From assembly GCA_964637035.1 (NCBI GenBank), contig CAZWTU010000001.1:1-64000 (forward strand): DNA of 64,000 nt, read 5' to 3'. Below the pieces are notes generated by a model that saw only the letters and a program-made list of their open reading frames with translations, was not told the DNA's origin and did no database searches. Position numbers and translations under genes: made by a program. This document shows, piece by piece, positions 1-6,806 of the stretch (positions within the stretch are counted from its first letter, which is position 1; each line of letters begins with the position of its first letter). Source of the stretch: CAZMMV01 sp964637035 (GTDB lineage Bacteria; Bacillota; Clostridia; Tissierellales; Tissierellaceae).

Positions 1-4
1 TTTT

Positions 5-81
5 TGGTCGGAATGAGAGGATTTGAACCTCCGGCCCCAAGTCCCCCAGACTTGTACGCTACCAGACTGCGCTACATCCCG
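5..81 (-). tRNA. tRNA-Pro (anticodon GGG)
   Basis: Read on the minus strand, this 77-nt stretch folds as a cloverleaf. The acceptor arms CGGGATG and CATTCCG pair with one G-T wobble. The anticodon stem CAAGT/ACTTG encloses loop CTGGGGG, giving anticodon GGG. The T arm carries GTTCAAAT. The discriminator base is A and the 3' CCA is encoded in the DNA. It decodes proline CCC/CCU codons. A sigma-A-like promoter lies just upstream. Whether other tRNAs follow beyond the window edge cannot be seen. Confidence 0.97.
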
Positions 82-96
82 TAAGTCTCATTTGAT

Positions 97-125
97 ATTA
101 TATATTATATATTTCATTTTGTAAA
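97..125 (-). promoter_or_regulatory. Promoter of tRNA-Pro
   Basis: On the minus strand, TTTACA (120-125) is followed after exactly 17 nt by a perfect TATAAT (97-102). The tRNA 5' end lies about 16 nt downstream, which fits a very short leader. This is a sequence match to the sigma-A consensus only. Confidence 0.7.
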
Positions 126-129
126 GTGG

Positions 130-158
130 TTTAAAATAAAATTATATTATGCTATAAT
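130..158 (+). promoter_or_regulatory. Promoter for the division cluster (extended -10)
   Basis: A perfect TATAAT (153-158) is preceded by TGC, an extended -10 element. A weak -35 (TTTAAA, 130-135) sits 17 nt upstream. It lies 32 nt before the first gene of the plus-strand cluster and is divergent from the tRNA promoter. A second TATAAT at 162-167 lacks a good -35. Confidence 0.6.
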
Positions 159-190
159 GGTTATAATCTATAAATTTGGAGGGAAATAAT

Positions 191-565
191 TTGATATACA
201 ATTTAGAAATAATTTTTATTCTACTTCTTATTACAAGTATTTTTGGATATATATTTTCTACATTAAAAGAAAAGATGTATCTTAAAAATAATATTATATT
301 GATTGATAAAAAAGCTGTCACTGAAGAAGACCTACATTCTACTGATATGAAAGAATTTATATTAGATGGAGTTAAGGTAAAAGCAGGGGACGAAATCAAG
401 GTAATTACTAGAGAAAAGAAAAAATATAATGGAATTTTAATAGGGGCTAAGAAAATTGAACAATCAATAATTATGGTTACTCATAGGGATGAAATCAAAT
501 CATTTTCTATTGATAACATATTAAAATTTAAAATAATAAGCAAGTATGGGCAATTTTTTAATTAA
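191..565 (+). CDS. Unrecognised membrane-anchored small protein at head of the division cluster
   Basis: I do not recognise this 124-aa protein. The TTG start at 191 is chosen because GGAGGG (178-183) sits 7 nt upstream; the in-frame TTG at 176 overlaps that ribosome site. Residues about 5-24 form one hydrophobic membrane segment. A short lysine-rich stretch follows, then about 60 residues of alternating hydrophobic strands containing a GDEIKV...YNGILIG...IIMV...IDNI pattern, which looks like a small beta-barrel of SH3 or Sm type. That fold is inference from pattern only. It is 26 nt upstream of an HlyD-like gene and shares its promoter, so a role with that protein or with the divisome genes downstream is plausible but unproven. 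Confidence 0.7.
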   Translation: MIYNLEIIFILLLITSIFGYIFSTLKEKMYLKNNIILIDKKAVTEEDLHSTDMKEFILDGVKVKAGDEIKVITREKKKYNGILIGAKKIEQSIIMVTHRDEIKSFSIDNILKFKIISKYGQFFN

Positions 566-591
566 CCATATATTAATTAAGGGTGAATAAA

Positions 592-1878
592 ATGTCTTAT
601 GAAAAAAGGTTATTAAGGAGAAGAAGAAAAAATATATTTACTATTATTATAAGTCTTGTAATCATCTTTTTATTGTTTAATTCGTTTTTAACCTTATTTA
701 TAAGGAATACTAAAACAACCTTAGCTGAAAGAATTGTTGTAAGAGATTCTATACCTGCTCAAGGATTTTTAATAAAAAAAGAATCTCTTGTTAAGTCAAA
801 AAATAATGGTCTTATGGATTTAATTGCAAGTGAGGGTGAACGTTTGGCTTCTGGAAGACAAGTAGTTGCTATAAATACATTAAAGGATATAAGTTCTTTA
901 GAATATGAATTAAAAGAGATTGAAGAAAACATCTCATTATTTGAGAAAAAGGAAACAGAAAGTGAACTGATTGTAAAAGAGAGGGATAAAATTACTGGGA
1001 TAAGGGAAGAACTAGTTTTGGAATTGCAGGAAAACATCCTTTCCAAGGATTTCACTAATGTTATTGTGCTTAAGGAACAACTTCTCCTATATGATGAAAA
1101 ATATAAAAATGTAGATTTTTCTAAATCTTTAGTAGGACAAGGTATAGAAAGTTTAAAAGATAGAAAAGAAAGTATAACTGACGAATTAAGTCAAAATCAT
1201 ATAAAATATTTTTCAAATAATTCAGGTGTTATATCATATGAAATTGATGGCTACGAAGAAAGATATTTACCCAAGGATTTTGAAAACTATACCTATGATA
1301 GTTTAAATGTTGATAATATAACAAAGACTATAAGGGATGAAAAATCTAAGGTTTCTGTAAATGAACCAATTTTTAAGATTATAGACAATTTTGAATGGTA
1401 TATGGCAATTAAAATAGAGGATTCAGAAGAAATAAGTAAGTATAGTCCAGGTAATAAGATAAAAATCTATATAGATATAGATGAAAAAGAGGAAGAAATA
1501 AGGGGAAATATAGTAGCTATAAATAATTCTGGAGATAAGTCTGTTGTTGTAGTAAAATTTAATACAATGTTTCATAAAATCTATAATTTAAGATTTCCTA
1601 TGATTGACATTGTTAAAGAAGAAATAAATGGGTATAAAATTCCTAGCAAAGTGATTGTAAATATAGATAATATGGATGGTGTGTATGTAAAAGATAGAAG
1701 TGGAATAGTAAGGTTTAGACCTGTATCCATATTTAAAGAAGATAACAATTATGCATACATATATCCTGGTGATATGGATGGTAATATTTTCTTAAATAAT
1801 GAAGCTATGATGACTATTAGTATGTTTGACGAAATACTTATAAACCCTAATAAAATAGAAGAAGGGGATATATTATAA
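592..1878 (+). CDS. HlyD-like membrane-fusion protein, division-cluster associated
   Basis: This 428-aa protein has an arginine-rich N-terminus (RLLRRRRK), one membrane segment at about residues 15-36 and a large predicted extracytoplasmic part. A glutamate/lysine-rich coiled coil spans roughly residues 100-180. It is flanked by beta-rich stretches resembling the lipoyl/barrel parts of HlyD adaptors. The ATG at 592 is preferred over GTG 583 because AGGGTGA lies at proper spacing before it. HlyD adaptors normally pair with an ABC or MFS exporter, but none is nearby. Similar genes next to ylmE-sepF are known from Clostridia (recalled, not searched). Function is unknown; an envelope role linked to division is inferred from context. 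Confidence 0.7.
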   Translation: MSYEKRLLRRRRKNIFTIIISLVIIFLLFNSFLTLFIRNTKTTLAERIVVRDSIPAQGFLIKKESLVKSKNNGLMDLIASEGERLASGRQVVAINTLKDISSLEYELKEIEENISLFEKKETESELIVKERDKITGIREELVLELQENILSKDFTNVIVLKEQLLLYDEKYKNVDFSKSLVGQGIESLKDRKESITDELSQNHIKYFSNNSGVISYEIDGYEERYLPKDFENYTYDSLNVDNITKTIRDEKSKVSVNEPIFKIIDNFEWYMAIKIEDSEEISKYSPGNKIKIYIDIDEKEEEIRGNIVAINNSGDKSVVVVKFNTMFHKIYNLRFPMIDIVKEEINGYKIPSKVIVNIDNMDGVYVKDRSGIVRFRPVSIFKEDNNYAYIYPGDMDGNIFLNNEAMMTISMFDEILINPNKIEEGDIL

Positions 1879-1883
1879 AATTT

Positions 1884-2585
1884 GTGGAGGAGATAAAAAT
1901 ATCTATTAAGGATAATATAATTAATATAGAAGAAAATATAGAAAAAGCTTTGATCAGGTCAGGAAGAACTGATAAAGTTGAATTGATAGCTGTTACTAAG
2001 ACAGTGGATGTTGACATGGTAAATGAAGCTATAAATCTAGGTATAAAAAACATAGGAGAAAACAGGGTTCAAGAATTAGAAAGAAAATATGTGGCTATAG
2101 AAAAAGATGTTAATTATCATATGATTGGACATTTGCAGAGTAATAAGGCTAAGGATTTAATAGGCAAAGTTAAGCTAATTCATTCTTTAGATAGAATGTC
2201 TTTAGTGAAGGAGTTAGATAAAAGATCAAGAAATGCGGATACCATATCCAATGTTCTAATTCAAGTAAATGTAGCCGAAGAAAAAACAAAATTTGGCCTA
2301 AAGACTGAAGAAGTATTAAATTTTTTAGAGAAAGTATTAGAATATAAAAACATCAAGATAAGGGGTTTAATGACCATTGCACCACATACTGATGATAAAA
2401 AACACCTAAGGGAAGTATTTAGAACTTTATATAAATTAAAGGATGATATTATAATTAGAAATTACAAAGAACTATCTATGGATTACTTATCAATGGGGAT
2501 GACTAATGACTATGAAATTGCCATTGAAGAAGGTTCTAATATTATTAGGATTGGAACAGGTATATTTGGCCAAAGGAATTATTAA
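1884..2585 (+). CDS. ylmE: YggS/YlmE-family PLP-binding protein
   Basis: A single-domain alanine-racemase-like TIM barrel that binds pyridoxal phosphate and takes part in PLP homeostasis (PROSC/YggS family). The PLP lysine lies in the VTKTVD stretch, and IGENRVQE, HMIGHLQSNK and the C-terminal MGMTNDYEIAIEEGSN signature are all present. GTG 1884 is the only standard start in this region, but it lies within the GGAGGAG ribosome site (1886-1892) and has no SD of its own. Family proteins begin near residue 6 of this frame (..SIKDN). An ATA codon at 1899 lies at ideal distance from the SD and may be the true start, or a misread ATG. It sits 5 nt after the HlyD-like gene, as part of the ylm division cluster. 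Confidence 0.93.
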   Translation: MEEIKISIKDNIINIEENIEKALIRSGRTDKVELIAVTKTVDVDMVNEAINLGIKNIGENRVQELERKYVAIEKDVNYHMIGHLQSNKAKDLIGKVKLIHSLDRMSLVKELDKRSRNADTISNVLIQVNVAEEKTKFGLKTEEVLNFLEKVLEYKNIKIRGLMTIAPHTDDKKHLREVFRTLYKLKDDIIIRNYKELSMDYLSMGMTNDYEIAIEEGSNIIRIGTGIFGQRNY

Positions 2586-2603
2586 AATTTTAGGAGGGAT
2601 TAA

Positions 2604-3041
2604 ATGTCTAATATTATGAATAAGATTAAGTATTTTATTGGTGTACAAGGTTTAGATGATGAAGAAGATGAAATGTACGATGATGAACTGTATGAGGATT
2701 ATGAATCAGCAGTACCTACAAAAACGAAGAGGATGAATAATAAGGTCTTAAATATTCATACTAATAGTAGTATGAGGATAGTTGTACATGAGCCTCTTAG
2801 TTACGATGAAGCTCCTGGAATTATTGATGATTTAAAATCTAGAAAAACTGCTATTGTAAATTTAGAGCAATTAGACATGGAAGTAAAAAAACAAATTTTC
2901 GATTTTATTAATGGTGGTTTATATGCTATGGAAGGAAATATACAAAAAGTTGCTAAGGATATTTTTATTTTCGCTCCAAATAATGTAGAAATTGATGGAC
3001 TAAAAGATGAACTTAAAAACAAGGGTATTTTTCCTTGGTAA
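2604..3041 (+). CDS. sepF: Cell division protein SepF
   Basis: SepF polymerises on the membrane and anchors FtsZ filaments during septation. This 145-aa protein has the usual layout. The N-terminal amphipathic membrane-binding helix (MSNIMNKIKYFIG) is followed by a very acidic linker (residues about 20-45). The C-terminal SepF domain includes the YDEAPGIIDDLKSRK and NLEQLDMEVKKQIFDF regions, with GGLYAMEGNIQKVAKDIF near the end. The ATG follows GGAGGG. Its place between ylmE and ylmG matches the conserved Gram-positive division cluster. Confidence 0.97.
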   Translation: MSNIMNKIKYFIGVQGLDDEEDEMYDDELYEDYESAVPTKTKRMNNKVLNIHTNSSMRIVVHEPLSYDEAPGIIDDLKSRKTAIVNLEQLDMEVKKQIFDFINGGLYAMEGNIQKVAKDIFIFAPNNVEIDGLKDELKNKGIFPW

Positions 3042-3060
3042 AAGGGAGCAGGTTTTATAG

Positions 3061-3327
3061 ATGATACTTTTATATAGTGCTATTTCAAAATTAATAAATA
3101 TAATTGAAATACTTATTCTAGTAAGAATAGTACTTTCTTTTTTAAATCCTATGGGTGGGGGTATTTTTGTTAGATTTGTTTATGATATGACAGAGCCTGT
3201 ACTTGCTCCTGCCAGGGCTTTAATTTCTAAAATAGGTATCAAAACAGGTATGTTTGATTTTTCACCTATAGTTGCTATTATGATTTTAACTATAGTTCAA
3301 AATATTGCTTTTAGAATATTAGTATAA
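3061..3327 (+). CDS. ylmG: YggT/YlmG-family membrane protein
   Basis: An 88-aa integral membrane protein with two hydrophobic segments (residues about 4-26 and 63-86). Between them is the family motif region FLNPMGGG...DMTEPVLAPARALI. YggT/YlmG proteins occur next to sepF in Gram-positive bacteria and relate to plastid YlmG proteins that affect nucleoid or chloroplast division; the bacterial biochemical role is unresolved. It is translated 19 nt after sepF in the same operon. Confidence 0.95.
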   Translation: MILLYSAISKLINIIEILILVRIVLSFLNPMGGGIFVRFVYDMTEPVLAPARALISKIGIKTGMFDFSPIVAIMILTIVQNIAFRILV

Positions 3328-3338
3328 AGGGTGGTTAT

Positions 3339-4124
3339 TTGAGAATTGACAGGGATAAGTATTTACTTCATATAAGTGATAAGGATAAACTCATAGATAT
3401 GAGAAGAATTATAGATAAAATTGAAATGGTCCTAAATAATCATGTAGAAGCGAGTACAGATTTCTTAGATCCTTATGAAAGATCTTTAGCTAAATCTATT
3501 TTAAATAGGTTTGATGAAATAAACTACCTTGAAAATGGTGGTATAGATCAAGCAGAAAGAAAAATTATAAGCATTTATCCCCACTATTTAGATAGTTCTA
3601 CTGTAGAAAACGAAATTGTTGCTTTAAGACTTACTGGGGATTTACAAGAATTATCCCATAAGGATTATTTGGGTGGAATACTTAGTTTAGGTATAAATAG
3701 GACGAAAATAGGGGATATTTTATTACATAATGATTATGTTGATATCATAGTAAAAAGTGAATTATCTGACTTTATTATATTAAATGCTAATAAGATAGGA
3801 AATCAAAATATTACTATAAAACAATGCCCAATAGAACAATTGCTGGCAGTTGAATTAGACTTTAAAGAAATGAATAGGGTCCTATCTTCCAACAGATTAG
3901 ATTCTTATATTAGTGGTTGCTATAATCTTTCTAGAAAAGATAGTGGCAATATAATTAAATCTGGTCGAGTAAAGGTAAATTGGCAAAGCATAGAAAAGAT
4001 TTCTAAAGAAGTTGAAGTTGGGGATATGATATCTGTAAGGGGTTATGGAAGGTCTATTTTTCACTCTGTTGAAGGATTGACTAAAAAAGATAACTTAAAA
4101 GCTATTATAAGGATTTTAATATAA
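3339..4124 (+). CDS. ylmH: S4-domain RNA-binding protein YlmH
   Basis: The C-terminal third carries an S4 RNA-binding domain. In it, SNRLDSYISGCYNLSRKD is followed by the basic stretch SGRVKVNW and by EVEVGDMISVRGYGR. The N-terminal region is typical of YlmH. YlmH proteins bind ribosomal particles and have been linked to rescue of obstructed 50S subunits in B. subtilis, beside their genetic link to division. The length (261 aa) is normal. The TTG start at 3339 follows AAGGGTGG. Only 11 nt separate it from ylmG, so the two are probably co-translated. Confidence 0.95.
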   Translation: MRIDRDKYLLHISDKDKLIDMRRIIDKIEMVLNNHVEASTDFLDPYERSLAKSILNRFDEINYLENGGIDQAERKIISIYPHYLDSSTVENEIVALRLTGDLQELSHKDYLGGILSLGINRTKIGDILLHNDYVDIIVKSELSDFIILNANKIGNQNITIKQCPIEQLLAVELDFKEMNRVLSSNRLDSYISGCYNLSRKDSGNIIKSGRVKVNWQSIEKISKEVEVGDMISVRGYGRSIFHSVEGLTKKDNLKAIIRILI

Positions 4125-4143
4125 GATAAATGGAGTGAAATAT

Positions 4144-4799
4144 ATGATTACACCATTGGACATACAAAACAAAGAATTTAAAAAGAGCTTGTTTGGCTAT
4201 AAAACCAAGGATGTAGATGGGTATCTAGACTATATAAATAGGGATTATGAAGAACTTTATAGGGAGAATATTGAATTAAAGGATAAGATAGGTATATTAA
4301 CAGACCAAATTAGACAATATAACAATTTGGAAGAAACATTAAAGGATACACTTGTAATCGCACAAACTACGGCTGATGAAGTTACCAGCTCTTCAAGAAA
4401 AAAGGCAGAATTAATAGTAGAAGAAGCAGAGATGGACGCCAGAGAACGAATCATTGAAGCTAATGAACAAGTTAAGTATATAAAAGGTGAATATGAATAC
4501 TTAAAAAATGAAATGTCTATATTTAAATCTAGATATGAAGCATTCATGAAAGCTCAATTAGGTACCATACAGGATTTTTATAAGGATTTTGAAGAGAAAA
4601 ATAATGGGAAACAAGTTACTAAAGATGAATCAAACAAGGACGATGTTTTAAAGGATGTAGATGATTTANNNNNNNNNNNNNNNNNNNNNNNNNNNNNNNN
4701 NNNNNNNNNNNNNNNNNNNNNNNNNNNNNNNNNNNNNNNNNNNNNNNNNNNNNNNNNNNNNNNNNNNNTTTAAAGGATGTAGATGATTTAGGGGCATAG
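4144..4799 (+). CDS. divIVA: DivIVA cell-pole/septum protein, interrupted by an assembly gap
   Basis: DivIVA binds negatively curved membrane at poles and septa and organises division or sporulation partners. The N-terminal membrane-binding domain begins MITPLDIQNKEFKKSLFGY and continues with DVDGYLDYINRDYEELY. Long heptad-rich coiled coil follows to residue about 150. ATG 4144 is chosen over GTG 4135 because TGGAGTG serves as the SD. A run of 100 N (4669-4768) interrupts the C-terminus. The 22 bases on each side of the gap are identical. If the two ends simply overlap, the frame reads on to GGG GCA TAG (4791-4799 by right-hand coordinates), giving a complete protein of about 177 aa. Confidence 0.93.
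4647..4790. repeat. 100-N scaffold gap flanked by identical 22-bp ends
   Basis: The 22 bases at 4647-4668 (starting TTTAAAGGATG, ending GATGATTTA) are repeated exactly at 4769-4790, on either side of N 4669-4768. A round 100-N run is the usual placeholder for a gap of unknown size. Identical ends suggest two contigs that overlap but were not merged, rather than missing DNA. A direct 22-bp tandem copy would shift the frame and end at an early TGA, while merging the ends keeps divIVA in frame. Confidence 0.9.
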
Positions 4800-4813
4800 T
4801 AGCCTCTTTTTTT
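4790..4813 (+). terminator. Intrinsic terminator after divIVA
   Basis: The stem AGGGGC/GCCTCT (one G-T pair) with loop ATAGTA is followed directly by a T-run. The stem begins inside the last codons of divIVA. It separates the division cluster from lspA. Confidence 0.6.
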
Positions 4814-4854
4814 CTGTAATAAACAAAATATTAATTCAACAAGGAGTGAATGCT

Positions 4855-5310
4855 TTGGTATTTATTTTATCTATTATAGTTGTTATCGCGGATCAAATTA
4901 GTAAGTATTTTGTAATAGAAAGGCTTAAGGGAACAGTATCACATGTTATTATTCCAGGATTTTTAAAATTTACTTATGTGGAGAACTATGGGGCAGCCTT
5001 TGGGATTTTAAAGAATAAAAAAACATTCTTTATAATAACTACGACTCTTATAATAATCTTTATATCTTTGTTTTTAATTAGATATTACTATAAGATTAAT
5101 ATTTTTATGAGAATTGGTCTAGGATTATTATTAGGAGGGGCCGTAGGTAACTTTATAGATAGAATTAGATTTGGATATGTTGTTGATTTTATCAATGTAA
5201 GATTATTTAATTCTTATGATTTTCCTGTTTTTAATATTGCAGATATTTCCATTGTATGTGGAACTATAATTATTTTAATTTTAACTTTATTGGATAAGCA
5301 TGAGGTATAG
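4855..5310 (+). CDS. lspA: Lipoprotein signal peptidase (signal peptidase II)
   Basis: LspA is an aspartyl protease of the cytoplasmic membrane that removes signal peptides from diacylglyceryl-modified prolipoproteins. Four membrane segments are evident. The two catalytic aspartates lie in GNFIDRI and FNIADISI; DQISKY and YVENYGAAFG are the other family boxes. TTG 4855 is preferred over GTG 4846 because AAGGAG (4841-4846) is its SD and the protein then begins as the family does (MVFILSIIVVIADQ). That gives 151 aa, the usual size. It is followed after 9 nt by the pseudouridine synthase gene, a common Firmicutes pairing. Confidence 0.96.
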   Translation: MVFILSIIVVIADQISKYFVIERLKGTVSHVIIPGFLKFTYVENYGAAFGILKNKKTFFIITTTLIIIFISLFLIRYYYKINIFMRIGLGLLLGGAVGNFIDRIRFGYVVDFINVRLFNSYDFPVFNIADISIVCGTIIILILTLLDKHEV

Positions 5311-5319
5311 GGGGATTAT

Positions 5320-6219
5320 ATGAACTTTCGTATTAAAGTAGATGGAGATAATCAGGAAAGATTAGATTCTTTCCTAGCAAGTAAGTTCGAAGAATTTTCT
5401 AGGTCATATATAAAGAAATTAATTGATGATAAATTTGTATTAGTTAATGGAAAATCAATAAAATCTAGTTATGGTGTTAGAAATGAAGACTTAATAGAAA
5501 TCAATATACCACAAACACAAAAAGTAAAGGCCATAGCTGAAGATATTCCTATTAATATTATCTATGAAGATAAGGATATTGTACTTGTAAATAAACCTCA
5601 AGGAATGGTTGTACATCCTGGTGTTGATAATGATTCAGGGACCTTAGTAAATGGATTACTTTATTATATTGATACTTTGTCATCTATTAATAAAGACATT
5701 AGGCCAGGCATAGTACATAGGATAGATAAAGATACATCTGGAATATTAGTTGTTGCTAAAAATAATAAGGCTCATAAGTCCTTGTCATCTCAATTTAAGG
5801 CAAGAACCGTTGAAAGAGTTTATATAACACTGGTTCATGGAATAATTGACAAAGATTGTGGAATTATAAATGCTCCCATCGGAAGAAATAAAATTAACAG
5901 AAGAAAAATGAGCGTTCAATATGAAAATAGCAAAGAGGCCATTAGTTCTTATAAGGTTATAGAAAGATTTCATAAATATACCTTACTGGAAGTAAGTTTA
6001 AAAACTGGAAGGACTCATCAAATTAGGGTACATTTAGACCACCTAAATCATCCTATAGTAGGTGAACCCCTATATTCAAATAGGCAAAATAATTTTAATT
6101 TGAATAAACAGTTATTACATGCATATAAGCTAGGATTTATCCATCCAAGTAGGGATGAATATGTTGAATATAAAGCTGATTTGCCAAGCTATTTTTCAAA
6201 CGTGCTAGATAAACTATAA
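5320..6219 (+). CDS. rluD: RluD-family 23S rRNA pseudouridine synthase (YlyB-like)
   Basis: Converts specific uridines of large-subunit rRNA to pseudouridine. An N-terminal S4 RNA-binding domain (RLDSFLASKFEEFSRSYIKK, residues about 14-33) precedes the catalytic domain. The active-site aspartate is in HRIDKDTSG, and LVNKPQGMVVHPG and LKTGRTHQIRVHL are the other RluA-family motifs. At 299 aa it has the normal length. The exact target position cannot be told from sequence; the RluD/YlyB subgroup is inferred from the S4 domain and the lspA neighbour. Confidence 0.93.
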   Translation: MNFRIKVDGDNQERLDSFLASKFEEFSRSYIKKLIDDKFVLVNGKSIKSSYGVRNEDLIEINIPQTQKVKAIAEDIPINIIYEDKDIVLVNKPQGMVVHPGVDNDSGTLVNGLLYYIDTLSSINKDIRPGIVHRIDKDTSGILVVAKNNKAHKSLSSQFKARTVERVYITLVHGIIDKDCGIINAPIGRNKINRRKMSVQYENSKEAISSYKVIERFHKYTLLEVSLKTGRTHQIRVHLDHLNHPIVGEPLYSNRQNNFNLNKQLLHAYKLGFIHPSRDEYVEYKADLPSYFSNVLDKL

Positions 6220-6240
6220 ACAATAGGAAGTAGTGATAAT

Positions 6241-6777
6241 ATGAATGTAAAGGCAGTTGTTTTGGATGAAAATGCCATAGGAAGAGCCATAACTAGAATA
6301 TCTCATGAAATCTTAGAGAAAAACCAGGGAAGCAGAGATATCATCTTAGTAGGTATAAAAACCAGGGGAATACCATTTGCAAATAGGATTGCCAAAAAAA
6401 TAGAAGAAATTGAAGGGGAAAGAATACCTGTTTATTCTTTAGACATTACATTTTATAGAGATGATTTAACAGAGATAGATTTAGACCCCATAGTAAATAA
6501 CAAGTTTGAGGAAAATATAGATAAAAAGACCCTTGTATTAATAGATGATGTTATATATACAGGTAGGACTGTAAGAGCAGCCCTAGATGCCTTAACAGAC
6601 AGGGGCAGGCCGGATAAGGTCCAATTAGCTGTCCTTATAGATAGGGGTCATAGAGAGCTTCCCATAAGGGCTGATTACATAGGGAAAAATTTACCTACTT
6701 CAAAATCAGAAAATGTTAAGGTTAATTTTAAAGAGATAGATGGTATTGATAGCGTTGTTATTGTTGAAATGGGCTAA
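6241..6777 (+). CDS. pyrR: PyrR, pyrimidine operon regulator / uracil phosphoribosyltransferase
   Basis: PyrR binds UMP and the pyr mRNA to promote attenuation, and has uracil phosphoribosyltransferase activity. The PRPP-binding motif VLIDDVIYTGRT lies at about residues 98-109, and the flexible-loop and RGHRELPIRADYIGKNLPT regions match the family. Its length of 178 aa is normal. In many Firmicutes pyrR heads the pyr operon; here it ends the lspA-rlu operon and no pyr gene follows. I see no PyrR-binding anti-antiterminator next to it, so its targets lie elsewhere. Confidence 0.96.
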   Translation: MNVKAVVLDENAIGRAITRISHEILEKNQGSRDIILVGIKTRGIPFANRIAKKIEEIEGERIPVYSLDITFYRDDLTEIDLDPIVNNKFEENIDKKTLVLIDDVIYTGRTVRAALDALTDRGRPDKVQLAVLIDRGHRELPIRADYIGKNLPTSKSENVKVNFKEIDGIDSVVIVEMG

Positions 6778-6806
6778 AAGGTAGAAATTATTTTTCTACC
6801 TTTTTA
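6776..6806. terminator. Bidirectional terminator between pyrR and rqcH
   Basis: The inverted repeat AAAAGGTAGAAA/TTTCTACCTTTT, with a short loop, has A-rich and T-rich tails on opposite sides. It can therefore end both the plus-strand pyrR transcript and the minus-strand rqcH transcript. Its arms overlap both stop codons. Confidence 0.85.

Noticed and set aside
4669..4768. Reading the N-run as a real 100-base spacer with coding content
   Set aside because: It is a placeholder; no sequence exists to interpret, and identical flanks argue that nothing is missing.
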